Of a stretch of DNA of 54,931 nt, positions 16,404 through 24,871 are shown one piece after another. The DNA is from CAVDHB01 sp963608705 (lineage in GTDB: Bacteria > Bacteroidota > Bacteroidia > Bacteroidales > Bacteroidaceae). The notes beneath the pieces were generated by a model. That model ran no database searches and had not been told where the DNA came from. It was given only the letters and a program-made list of their open reading frames with translations. Made by a program: the position numbers and the translations under genes. Numbering within the stretch: position 1 is the first letter of the stretch; every line of letters starts with the position of its first letter. The stretch spans positions 1 through 54,931 of the forward strand of contig CAVDHB010000010.1 of the NCBI GenBank assembly GCA_963608705.1, written 5' to 3'.

Positions 16404-19400
16404 ATGAATAAAAGAAGAATGCTGTTAGCAGCTTGCCTTGTGGCCGCCACTGGATGGGCCTCGGCGCAAGTGCGTGTGACAGGTACCGTCGTCAGTGCGG
16501 AAGACGGACAACCCGTAGTGGGAGCTTCCGTGATTGTGCCGGGTACGAAACTGGGTGTGGTTACTGATTTGAACGGTAACTTTACATTGAAAGTTCCAGA
16601 AGGTAAAAAGAGTTTGCGTATTTCCTCTATTGGAATGACTCCGCAGGACGTGGCAGTCAAAGAAAATCTGAAAGTTGCTTTACAAGGTGATGCCAGGGCT
16701 TTGAAAGAAGTCATGGTGGTGGCCTATGGTGGAACCACTAAACAATCCTTTACTGGTGCGGCTACGCAGATTGACGGAAGCTCTATCGCTTTGAAGAGTC
16801 CGACCGAATTGTCTAATGCGTTGGCTGGTGAGATTCCGGGTGTGCAGGTGATGTCTTCCTCTGGACAGCCGGGTAGTAGTGCCAGTATCCGTATTCGTGG
16901 TTTAGGTTCCGCATTCTCCAGCCGTGCGCCGTTGTATGTGGTGGACGGTATTCCTTTCGAGGCGGATTTGAGCGGTATTGATCCTACGGATATTGAGTCT
17001 ATGACCGTCTTGAAAGACGCTACGGCTACTGCGTTGTATGGTTCTCGTGCCGCTAACGGTGTGATTTTGATTACCACTAAGAAAGGTAGTTATGGCAAGA
17101 CCAAGGTGGAGGCAAATGTGGAGTATGGAGCGAATATGCGCCTTATCCCGCAGTATGACGTGATTGACAGTCCTGAACGCTTTGCTGAATTGTCTTGGGA
17201 GAGTGCTCGGAATTACGCTCAATTAGCAGGTGGAATGAATGCGGCAGATGCGGCTAACTACGCTTCTGCTAATTTGTTCAGTGATGCACGAGGAGGGATA
17301 ATTCCCGCTCAATATAATCTGTGGAATGCAGACAGCAAGGATTTGATTGATCCTTCCACGGGACGTTTCAAAGCAGGAGTTACCCGTAAATACACTCCAG
17401 AGGACTGGCGTGATTATATCTTCCGCACTGGGCAGAAAGTCAATGCTAATGTGAAGATTTCAGGGGGTAATGACAAGCTGACGCATTACACTTCTTTTGG
17501 CTATTTAAAGGACGAAGGATATTATATCTCTTCCGATTACCAACGTTTCTCTGTCCGCAACAATTTGAGCGAGCAGATTACGCCTTGGCTAAAGGCGGTG
17601 ACCACCTTGTCTTACGCTCGTACTACCTCTAATCAGCCGGGACAGTCTTCTGGAAAGGCTAATAACGGATTCCAGTTCGTAAACGGTATTCCGTCTATTT
17701 ACCCTGTTTTCCAACGTGATGAAAAGGGAAATTTGGTGCAGGACGAGAAGATAGGTGGCTATGCGTATGACTATAGTCTGAGCCGTCCTTATGCAGGAGG
17801 TATTAACCCGGCAGGTGCGTTAAAGTTGGATACGGATGAAACTGTCGGCAACCAGTTCGTGGGAAATGCGTCTGTAGAAGTGAAATTCTTGAAGCATTTC
17901 AAGGCGACGGCCAATGTGGGTTTGCAATACTTGGGTCAAGCAGAGGATGTGATTACGAATCCGTTCTATGGTGATAGCGAAGGAATGGGTTATATTGACA
18001 AGTATTCCACAAGTCAACTCAATTTCACAGCCAACGAGATTGTGGAATGGACACAGAGCTTCGGCAAGCATAACTTCGACGCTTTTGTAGGACACGAGTC
18101 TTCTTCCAGCAAGTATTCTTTGTCCTACGGTTCCAAGAAGAATATGGTACGTCCGCATAACCCGGAATGGTCTAATGCCGTGGTCATGCAGCAGATGGAT
18201 TCTTATACCTACGAATATGCCATCGAGAGTTATTTCGGACAGGTACGTTACGACTATGCGAACAAGTATTTCTTGAACGGGTCGTTGCGTGCGGATGGTA
18301 GTTCCCGTTTTGCCAAAGGCAATCGTTGGGGTACGTTTGGTTCCGTGGGTGCCGCTTGGGCGGTGACCAGCGAGGACTTTATGAAGAATATCACGTGGCT
18401 GAAGAATTTGAAATACAAAATCAGTTGGGGATACTTGGGTAATCAAGACTTTATCACCACTCCTGAGGCTGCGGGGTATTATCCTTATTATGACCTCTAC
18501 ACCATCAATAATATCAATGACAATTACGCATTCTCCTTTAAGTACAAGGGTAATCCTAATTTGACATGGGAGAAAACCTCTTCTTTTAATACGGGTATCG
18601 AGTTCAATATCGCCGATGTGTTGGAAGGTGAAGTCGACTATTTCTCCAAGCGTACCAAGGATATGCTGTATTCTAAGCAGGTAGGGCCTTCTTTGGGTTA
18701 TGTGTCCTATCCGGTCAATGATGGTGAAATGGTCAACCGTGGTGTGGAGTTCTCTTTGACGGCTCACTTGCTGAACAAGAAAGACTATAAGTTTGACTTC
18801 CGTGTCAATGGCGGCTATTACAAGAATGAGTTGACTAAGATGCCGATGGACGATGCAACCGGAAAACCGAAGAACTTGGAGACAAGTACTTATTATGGTT
18901 GGAGAAAGGGTGGTTCCATCTATGACTTCTATATGCGTGAATACGCAGGAGTAGACCCGGAGACAGGTAATGCGCTGTATAACCAGTACTATAATATATT
19001 GTCTGATGGTAACGAAGAAGTGATTACCGATATGGAAGTCTACAAGGCAACGAAAGGCATTCATAAACTGGGTGTGCGGAAGACTGACAACTGGGATCAG
19101 GCCACACAGAAATTTGTGGATAAATCCGCCATACCGGCTTTGCAGGGTGGTTTTGGCTTCAGTCTGTATGCTAAGGGTGTCACATTGGACGCTACGTTCT
19201 CCTATGGATTGGGTGGCTATGGTTATGATTACATCTATTCCCAACTCATGAACAATGATGCGATAGGTACTAACAACTATCATAAGGATATGGAACGTCG
19301 TTGGCAGAAGAAGGGAGACATTACCGATGTGCCGGCTCTTTCCAATAATTATTCCAACTTGAAAGACGGTGGTAATACTTCTTATGCAAATTCCACTTCA

Positions 19401-19685
19401 ACTCGTTTCTTGACAAGTCGTTCTTATCTGAACCTGGCGAATATTCGCTTGGGTTATTCATTCCCTCAGAAATGGATAACCAAAATGCACATTTCAGGCT
19501 TGAGCCTCTATATTTCGGCGAACAACCTGTTCTATGCTTCCGCTCGTAAGGGATATATCTCTATGGCAGGTAACGGAGACGATTCCAATGCCACGAACGA
19601 TAATGAGCGTGACTCTGGAGAGAATGGCTTGAGCCAGTACGCTCCTGTCAGCTCTGTATTGGGGGGTATTAAAATTCAATTCTAA
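16404..19685 (+). CDS. SusC/RagA-type TonB-dependent outer-membrane transporter (1)
   Basis: A 1093-aa outer-membrane protein. The order is signal peptide (about 1-21, ending WASAQ), a carboxypeptidase-regulatory-like domain (VTGTVVSAEDGQPVVGASV, 24-42, to about 105), a plug domain (about 115-230, with IRIRGLGS, YVVDGIPF and VLKDATATALYGSRAANGV), and a long 22-strand beta barrel. SusC proteins form a lidded-barrel complex with SusD and import glycans or peptides. The partner SusD follows 11 bases downstream. No glycosidase, regulator or other enzyme gene accompanies this pair, so its ligand cannot be predicted. Confidence 0.95.
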   Translation: MNKRRMLLAACLVAATGWASAQVRVTGTVVSAEDGQPVVGASVIVPGTKLGVVTDLNGNFTLKVPEGKKSLRISSIGMTPQDVAVKENLKVALQGDARALKEVMVVAYGGTTKQSFTGAATQIDGSSIALKSPTELSNALAGEIPGVQVMSSSGQPGSSASIRIRGLGSAFSSRAPLYVVDGIPFEADLSGIDPTDIESMTVLKDATATALYGSRAANGVILITTKKGSYGKTKVEANVEYGANMRLIPQYDVIDSPERFAELSWESARNYAQLAGGMNAADAANYASANLFSDARGGIIPAQYNLWNADSKDLIDPSTGRFKAGVTRKYTPEDWRDYIFRTGQKVNANVKISGGNDKLTHYTSFGYLKDEGYYISSDYQRFSVRNNLSEQITPWLKAVTTLSYARTTSNQPGQSSGKANNGFQFVNGIPSIYPVFQRDEKGNLVQDEKIGGYAYDYSLSRPYAGGINPAGALKLDTDETVGNQFVGNASVEVKFLKHFKATANVGLQYLGQAEDVITNPFYGDSEGMGYIDKYSTSQLNFTANEIVEWTQSFGKHNFDAFVGHESSSSKYSLSYGSKKNMVRPHNPEWSNAVVMQQMDSYTYEYAIESYFGQVRYDYANKYFLNGSLRADGSSRFAKGNRWGTFGSVGAAWAVTSEDFMKNITWLKNLKYKISWGYLGNQDFITTPEAAGYYPYYDLYTINNINDNYAFSFKYKGNPNLTWEKTSSFNTGIEFNIADVLEGEVDYFSKRTKDMLYSKQVGPSLGYVSYPVNDGEMVNRGVEFSLTAHLLNKKDYKFDFRVNGGYYKNELTKMPMDDATGKPKNLETSTYYGWRKGGSIYDFYMREYAGVDPETGNALYNQYYNILSDGNEEVITDMEVYKATKGIHKLGVRKTDNWDQATQKFVDKSAIPALQGGFGFSLYAKGVTLDATFSYGLGGYGYDYIYSQLMNNDAIGTNNYHKDMERRWQKKGDITDVPALSNNYSNLKDGGNTSYANSTSTRFLTSRSYLNLANIRLGYSFPQKWITKMHISGLSLYISANNLFYASARKGYISMAGNGDDSNATNDNERDSGENGLSQYAPVSSVLGGIKIQF

Positions 19686-19696
19686 AGGATTAAATT

Positions 19697-21190
19697 ATGA
19701 AATTGACAATCAGACAATATATTCCGGCAGCAGTCATGGTACTCGGTCTGTCGATGAGTAGTTGCGGGGAGTCTTTCTTGGACAAGGAACCCACAGACTA
19801 TGTTTCTAACGAACAATTGCAGGAAGTGGCCAAGTGGAATCCCAATATCATGATGGGACAGGCATTGGGTACTTATTCTACTACTTTCTCCATATACAGT
19901 GGTGGAACGAAAGGACATGATGACTTCGGTCAGAAGGCGGTGGATATTGCCACAGATATGATGAGCGGGGATATGGTGAATACGGATGAAACCTATCCGT
20001 GGTTTATTCCTGCTGGCAGATTGACGTGTGCTAACGAGACGGACAGTCGTTATACCTATCAGTTTTGGCGGTACTATTACCAAATCGTGAAAAGTGCCAA
20101 TAGTATCATCGACATGGTGAAAAACGACGAGTCTATATTGAATCAACCAGAAAGCAAGTATTATTATGCTGAGGCGAAAGCACTGCGTGCATACGCTTAT
20201 TTTAACCTGGTAAACTTGTACGCCCGTCCATATCTGGAAGACAAGACTGCGAAGTCTGTGCCTATTTACGAGACGCAGAATACAATGACTTCAACTAAGC
20301 GTTCCTCCGTGGAAGAAGTGTATAACTTTATTGAAAAGGATTTGACGGAGTCCATCAAGGCGTTTGACGAGGCTGTAGCGGCTAATAATGGTGAGGATAT
20401 GCGTGCGAGCAAGGACGAGCTGAACGGTGACGTGGCTCGTGGTCTCTTGGCTTATACGTATCTGATGAAAGGTGACTATCCCAAAGCTGCCGCTTACTCT
20501 GAGGAAGTAATTAACTCTGGGTCTTATTCGTTGGAAAGCAAGGACGAGGCTGTCAATGGCTTCTCTAAAATAGGGGACAGTTGGATGTGGGGTATTCAAT
20601 TGACTACATCTAATTCTCCGGCACTTCCTACTTTCTGGGGAAATATGGATATATATACCTATAGTTATGCTTATGCAGGAAATCTGAAATTCATGGATAC
20701 AAATCTGTATGCTGAAATTCCAGGTACTGATGTTCGTAAAGCATGGCAGAATGATAATAATGGTCAGATGAAGTTTTATGATTCTCAAAAGATAATTGGT
20801 AACCGTAACGGCGGTTGGTATGATGCGGAAGTGTATATGCGTGTAGCCGAGATGTATTTGATTAATGCAGAGGCGAATGCCCGTAACAATAATTTGCCGG
20901 CGGCAAAAGCTTCCTTGAAGGCGTTGTTGGATAATCGTGATACGAATGCGGCTAACAACGTGAACGCAATGAACAAAGACCAACTGCTGAATGAAATCTG
21001 GTTCAACTGGCGTGTGGAGATGTGGGGCGAAGGACGTTCCTTGCTGACCATGAAACGTTTCCAAAAGTCTGTTACTCGTTGCCCTGAAGACGCTTGTCTG
21101 CCAGGAAAGATGTATGACTACAAGGACTCACGTTTGACGTTCGCAATTCCTCAAAAGGAAACCCAGAACAATCCGAACTTGAACAAGTAA
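19697..21190 (+). CDS. SusD/RagB-family surface lipoprotein (1)
   Basis: A 497-aa lipoprotein with lipobox SMSSC (Cys23). The mature N-terminus (FLDKEPTDYVSNEQL) is typical of SusD, as is the C-terminal region in which the acid-rich loop RVAEMYLINAEANAR precedes NEIWFNWRVEMWGEGR. It forms the lid on the SusC partner and captures ligand at the cell surface. It is co-transcribed with susC, and a terminator follows at 21287-21318. The length is on the short side but within the usual SusD range. Confidence 0.95.
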   Translation: MKLTIRQYIPAAVMVLGLSMSSCGESFLDKEPTDYVSNEQLQEVAKWNPNIMMGQALGTYSTTFSIYSGGTKGHDDFGQKAVDIATDMMSGDMVNTDETYPWFIPAGRLTCANETDSRYTYQFWRYYYQIVKSANSIIDMVKNDESILNQPESKYYYAEAKALRAYAYFNLVNLYARPYLEDKTAKSVPIYETQNTMTSTKRSSVEEVYNFIEKDLTESIKAFDEAVAANNGEDMRASKDELNGDVARGLLAYTYLMKGDYPKAAAYSEEVINSGSYSLESKDEAVNGFSKIGDSWMWGIQLTTSNSPALPTFWGNMDIYTYSYAYAGNLKFMDTNLYAEIPGTDVRKAWQNDNNGQMKFYDSQKIIGNRNGGWYDAEVYMRVAEMYLINAEANARNNNLPAAKASLKALLDNRDTNAANNVNAMNKDQLLNEIWFNWRVEMWGEGRSLLTMKRFQKSVTRCPEDACLPGKMYDYKDSRLTFAIPQKETQNNPNLNK

Positions 21191-21286
21191 GGACAAACCA
21201 TATCAATCGCCCATGAACGTCTGTGAAGATGAGGGTGATTGAATCTGAGATATAATTCTCTCTTTTTAAATGAACTATTTTAGGGA

Positions 21287-21318
21287 GGAGCTGCGTTGTG
21301 AAACGCGGCTCCTTTTTT
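21287..21318 (+). terminator. Terminator after the first susC-susD operon
   Basis: An 11-pair stem GGAGCTGCGTT (21287-21297) with AACGCGGCTCC (21302-21312, one G-U pair) and a run of six T. Confidence 0.9.
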
Positions 21319-21416
21319 AGTTTTCAGGGTCTAATCTCATTGGCGGAATTGCATTAGAGTATAGAAGATTAAAGTTGTCAAAAAACAAAGATTCCTCAAA
21401 AGACGTATATACTACT

Positions 21417-21446
21417 TGCCATTTTAGTGGAAAAAGATTATATTTG
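21417..21446 (+). promoter_or_regulatory. Promoter of the 64-aa small protein gene
   Basis: TTG (21417-21419), 19 bases, TATATTTG (21439-21446), an exact match; leader about 87 nt. The rest of the 349-base gap after susD holds only the susCD terminator. Confidence 0.7.
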
Positions 21447-21539
21447 CAAATAGTGTTATGTTTAACCGTATGAAACAACGGTCCTACTGCAAAGCATGGT
21501 AAATAGTAACATAAAGCTAACAGTAAACAAAAGAAGATT

Positions 21540-21734
21540 ATGGCATTAGTAATAAGAAGTATCCCTGTTCTTACAGGTGAGACTGCTGAAAGATTTATTC
21601 ATGAAGCAGAAGAGAATGAACGCAATAGACAAAGGAAAAAACTGCGGATGTCATTTGATGACGTTGAGAAGATACTAATTCGTTCAACCGCCAACTTGAA
21701 GAAGCATGGAGGAAAGAGTCCTTTTGCAAAATAA
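21540..21734 (+). CDS. Small hypothetical protein, 64 aa, antitoxin-like
   Basis: A 64-aa, strongly basic and helical protein that starts MALVIRSIPVLTGETAERF and contains a charged run ENERNRQRKK and a C-terminal SFDDVEKILIRSTANL helix. The layout (short beta start, long amphipathic helix, tail) resembles small antitoxins, and the SIPVLTGETAERF opening recalls small Bacteroidales proteins of unknown function that lie beside toxin-like genes; this is a recollection, not a match I can prove. A consensus promoter precedes it. No partner toxin follows: the next 600 bases hold repeats. It may be an orphan antitoxin left by loss of its partner. Confidence 0.6.
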   Translation: MALVIRSIPVLTGETAERFIHEAEENERNRQRKKLRMSFDDVEKILIRSTANLKKHGGKSPFAK

Positions 21735-22103
21735 TTATTCTTTTGAGGATATTAGTTGGAAGTAGTGGCAGACCACTACCCATTCAACGAAACTCATCCT
21801 GCTTAGGATATTAGTCAGAAGCAAGCGTTGTACAGATAAGTTTGTCATTCTAAATCTCTGATGAACCATAACATATCCACCTGAACGAAGAAACAAGATT
21901 GATATTAATGTAGAAAGAGAATGGATATTGATTGAATAATTCCGCAGAAATTCTGTGACTTTTCCGTGACTTTTCTGTGGAAATTCCGTGAAATAGATTG
22001 TTAGAATATTGATAATAAGATAATTATGGGGTGTCTATTTAGCAAGACTTTCGTAAATGTTCCGTAGCATTTACCACTCTCCTGTCTTTGCACGTTGCAA
22101 CAA

Positions 22104-22131
22104 GTAGAGACGCAATTCATCGTGTCTCCAC
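22104..22131. repeat. Dispersed hairpin repeat, copy 3 (module A, degenerate)
   Basis: GTAGAGACGCAATT followed by CATCGTGTCTCCAC; the arms pair with several wobble or mismatched positions. The centre AATTCATC is the same as in the copy at 37141. Confidence 0.65.
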
Positions 22132-22179
22132 ATAATTGTATCTGTGATTGGTAAAATATTAAAACACTATGAAAAAGCT

Positions 22180-22245
22180 GAGACGCGATGAATCGCGTCT
22201 CTACCTAAACAATGTTGATTGGTGGTACGATTGCGGATAATCATT
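22180..22245. repeat. Dispersed hairpin repeat, copy 4 (modules A + B, inverted)
   Basis: A palindrome of GAGACGCGAT-GA-ATCGCGTCTC (22180-22201) runs into TACCTAAACAATGTTGATT, GGTGGTACGATTGCGGATAATCATT. The reverse complement matches copy 1 (45-115) almost base for base over about 65 bases, so the two are inverted copies 22 kb apart. Confidence 0.8.
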
Positions 22246-22287
22246 TTGGATTTTATCTGTAAATTCCATTCAATGAAGATACAGTTA

Positions 22288-22319
22288 TTTGGAATTATGC
22301 GCAGAAAACATTATGTTTG
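22288..22319 (+). promoter_or_regulatory. Promoter of the ATPase gene
   Basis: TTTG (22288-22291), 20 bases, TATGTTTG (22312-22319), matching both boxes. It lies inside a sequence repeated downstream of the gene (24030-24080) and excludes the upstream ATG at 22317. Confidence 0.75.
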
Positions 22320-22343
22320 CAGTGCATAATAAAAAGTAATCGC

Positions 22344-23720
22344 ATGAAGTTTGTAGACAGGATTGATGAAGCGGCCCGTTTGAAGAAAGCATTATTGAAA
22401 GAGACACCCTCTTTAGTGGCTATATATGGCAGAAGACGGTTGGGGAAATCCAGACTGATAAAACGGTCATTGGCTGAAGATGACCTGTATTATCTTGCAG
22501 ACCGTTCAGAAGCCTCACACCAACGGATATTACTTGCCAAGGTCATCGCTCAGGTATTTGTGGATTTTGATAAGGTTTCCTATCCTGATTGGGAGTCCAT
22601 GTTCCGTGCGCTAAATTATCGTGCTCACCATCGTTTTACACTATGCTTGGATGAGTTCCCATATATCGTGGAGCAATCTCCTGAACTTCCCTCTGTGTTG
22701 CAAAAACTTGTGGATGAAAAGAGCTTGAAGTTCAATCTGGTGCTTTGTGGCTCATCGCAGCACATGATGTACGGTTTGTTCTTGGATTCCACTGCGCCGT
22801 TGTACGGACGTGCCGATGAAGTCATGAAGCTGGCGCCGATACGTTTGCCTTATCTGAGGGAAGCCTTGAATCTTAAGGCGACCAATACGATAGAGGAATA
22901 TGCGGTGTGGGGCGGTGTGCCTCGGTATTGGGAATTGCGGGAAGACTGCGTGTCCTTAGATGAAGCTTTGTGGCATCATGTCTTTTCTGTAAACGGGATG
23001 CTTTCTGAAGAACCAGCCAAACTTCTTCAAGATGATGTGAAAGACATAGTGAAAACTTCTACGATTATGTCTTATATCAGCAGTGGGGCTAATCGTCTTT
23101 CAGAGATAGCCGCTCGTTGCAACGAGCCTACGACCAACCTGTCACGTCCTTTGAAGAAACTGATAGATCTCGGATTTTTAGAGAAAGATGTGCCTTTCGG
23201 GGTAGATGAAAAGAACACGAAGAAAAGTCTGTATAAGATAACGGACCCCTTTATGTCTTTCTATTACAAGTTTGTCGTGCCGAACCGCTCTTTCATTGAA
23301 CTTGGGCGAAACATCCCGATAAAACAGTCGCTTGAGGCTCATTTCTCGGAATATGTAAGTATGCAATGGGAACGTCTTTGTCGTGACGCTGTGACAGGTA
23401 ATGTGCTGAATGGAATCTGTTACGGTAAGGCGAAACGTTGGTGGGGGATGGTGATGAATGAGGAACGGAAGCCGGAGCAAGTGGAATTTGATGTGATGGC
23501 GGAATCGCTCGACAAGAAAAAACTGCTTGTCGGTGAATGCAAATGGACTTCTCCTAAAAACGGTGGTCAGTTGATGACGGATTTAATACGGAAGGCTCGT
23601 TTGCTGCCTTTCGCAAGAAAATATGAGATTGTACCTTTCCTTTTCTTGAAAACTCCTCCTACGGATGGAGAGAGTTCTTCTGTCGTTCTTCCTGAAGAGA
23701 TAATAGAAATGTCGAGATAG
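22344..23720 (+). CDS. ATPase with C-terminal DUF234-like nuclease domain
   Basis: A 458-aa protein of the archaeal-ATPase/DUF234 type. The Walker A motif is GRRRLGKS (residues 29-36) and the Walker B region is FTLCLDEFPYI (about 93-103). A winged-helix middle segment (SGANRLSEIAARCNEPTTNL) follows. The C-terminal domain has EFDVMAE and GECKW, spaced as in the D-ExK core of PD-(D/E)XK nucleases. The role of the family is unknown; such STAND-like ATPase-nuclease fusions are common in accessory regions and may act in defence or as selfish elements. The start at 22344 is set by the promoter. The gene is bounded on both sides by related repeats. Confidence 0.82.
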   Translation: MKFVDRIDEAARLKKALLKETPSLVAIYGRRRLGKSRLIKRSLAEDDLYYLADRSEASHQRILLAKVIAQVFVDFDKVSYPDWESMFRALNYRAHHRFTLCLDEFPYIVEQSPELPSVLQKLVDEKSLKFNLVLCGSSQHMMYGLFLDSTAPLYGRADEVMKLAPIRLPYLREALNLKATNTIEEYAVWGGVPRYWELREDCVSLDEALWHHVFSVNGMLSEEPAKLLQDDVKDIVKTSTIMSYISSGANRLSEIAARCNEPTTNLSRPLKKLIDLGFLEKDVPFGVDEKNTKKSLYKITDPFMSFYYKFVVPNRSFIELGRNIPIKQSLEAHFSEYVSMQWERLCRDAVTGNVLNGICYGKAKRWWGMVMNEERKPEQVEFDVMAESLDKKKLLVGECKWTSPKNGGQLMTDLIRKARLLPFARKYEIVPFLFLKTPPTDGESSSVVLPEEIIEMSR

Positions 23721-24061
23721 TAAAAATCCCATCATAGAAGGACTTGAGCTTGTGTTTCATGCTCACCGTTCTCAACATCCATCCAGTACCGTTTACAGTA
23801 CTACTTAGTTGGTACTGTAGTTTTTGTTAGGATAAACTGTAGTTTAAGTTAAGATAAACTCCAGTACCACCTATATGGTACTGAGATCGGTACTGGGAAG
23901 GTGTGGAAAGGCAGGATATTACAATGAATAACGGTATTCTGTTGTATCGGAATTTTAATCTGATTTCTTTATATGTTTGTCGGATTGTAAATTGCCAGAA
24001 CAAAATGTGGAGATGCGATAAATCGCATCTCCACTGGAATTATGCTCTCGTAACATTATGT
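23721..24061. other. Gap with a GGTACTG cluster and hairpin repeat
   Basis: No gene seen. It contains five copies of the heptamer GGTACTG or its complement at 23784, 23811, 23862, 23877 and 23889, a near copy (CAGTACT) at 23796, a duplicated GATAAACT (23831 and 23853), and a hairpin repeat (24007-24034) joined to a direct repeat of the sequence that carries the ATPase promoter. Confidence 0.65.
24007..24034. repeat. Dispersed hairpin repeat, copy 5 (module A)
   Basis: GTGGAGATGCGAT-AA-ATCGCATCTCCAC: a perfect 13-pair stem with a two-base centre. It is preceded by TGCCAGAACAAAATGTG, shared with copy 2. The next 50 bases repeat the region around the ATPase promoter. Confidence 0.75.
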
Positions 24062-24859
24062 TCACGGTGCATAATAATTATTCGAATCATGTAATAAGAC
24101 TTCCGCTACCACAGGACGATGGTCTGAGGCGGTTGGTTCTTCCGGCACGGTTGTTCGTAAAAGAGAGATGCGGGATGAATAAGACGAGGATAGGGCGATG
24201 TAGTCCAATGTTTCCACAGGCTTGTCCGCTGGATAAGTGGGCAAAGCTGAGTCTGTCAGGAGGGTGAAGTGTGACTGTAATCTTTTAATAAATGTGTCGT
24301 TCGGATGGGCGTTGAAATCTCCGGCTATGAATACGGGCTTGTGTTCCGTTGCCAACGCCCGGAGGATGAGAGGGAGGGAAGCGAGCTGGTCTTCAGGAGT
24401 AAGCGAAAGGTGTGTGACAGCCATCACGTAGTGCTTGAACTCCACTATTAACAAGCGTCTTTTTTCCTCTCTTCCAGGTAGGGAGATTTGACGACTGGAC
24501 AGCGGTTGTTCCTTACACAAAAGCCCGATGCCGTATTTCCCTCCGTCAAAAGAGATTGCGGGCGCAAAGATTGCGTGCATCTGAGTCAGTTTGGCCAATT
24601 CGCCCAGTACATATTTACCTTGTACACGTCCAGTGGCACTGTCTACTTCCTGTACAGCCACTATATCAGCTCGTTGGTTGAGGATAACCTTAGCTTGTCG
24701 TGTGAAGTCAAGGTGTTGGTCTATTCCTTCTCCGTGGCGGATGTTATAGCTCATCAGTCTCAGTGTGTCTGACGGTGTGTCGGCGAAAACTCTATTGGAT
24801 GCTACTATTCCGATGACTGTCAGCAGAAAAGTTATCAGTTTCAAATTAGGGTACATCAT
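24062..24859 (-). CDS. Endonuclease/exonuclease/phosphatase-family protein, secreted
   Basis: A 265-aa protein with a signal-anchor or signal peptide (residues 1-26, ending NRVFAD). The EEP fold motifs are in order: LMSYNIRHGEG (35-45), VAVQEVDSA (with the catalytic Glu), the AGDFNAHPNDT box and the terminal ASDHRPVVAEV with the catalytic SDH. It probably cleaves phosphodiester bonds outside the cytoplasm; nucleic acid, sphingomyelin-like lipids and phosphoinositides are all substrates of relatives, and none can be singled out. It follows the HTH-like gene by 12 bases and forms an operon with it. The last residues (HDSNNYYAP) are encoded by repeat sequence. Confidence 0.87.
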   Translation of the reverse strand: MMYPNLKLITFLLTVIGIVASNRVFADTPSDTLRLMSYNIRHGEGIDQHLDFTRQAKVILNQRADIVAVQEVDSATGRVQGKYVLGELAKLTQMHAIFAPAISFDGGKYGIGLLCKEQPLSSRQISLPGREEKRRLLIVEFKHYVMAVTHLSLTPEDQLASLPLILRALATEHKPVFIAGDFNAHPNDTFIKRLQSHFTLLTDSALPTYPADKPVETLDYIALSSSYSSRISLLRTTVPEEPTASDHRPVVAEVLLHDSNNYYAP

Positions 24860-24871
24860 TATTAGTAGTGT

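Larger units (their letters stand above)
21735..22343. other. Repeat-rich gap between the 64-aa gene and the ATPase gene
   Basis: No gene is visible. It holds a hairpin GTAGTGG-CAGA-CCACTAC (21762-21779), a duplicated AGGATATTAGT (21746 and 21808), a short tandem series around TTCTGTGACTTTTCCGTGACTTTTCTG (21950-21977, quoted as TTCTGTGAC and TTCCGTGAC units), two hairpin-repeat copies (22104-22131 and 22180-22245) and the ATPase promoter. It looks like the scar of lost or moved elements. Confidence 0.65.

Noticed and set aside
17820..19283. A 487-codon open frame on the minus strand inside the first susC gene
   Set aside because: It lies wholly within the SusC coding sequence, has a low-complexity, His/Ile/Arg-rich composition typical of antisense frames, and no promoter or recognisable domain.
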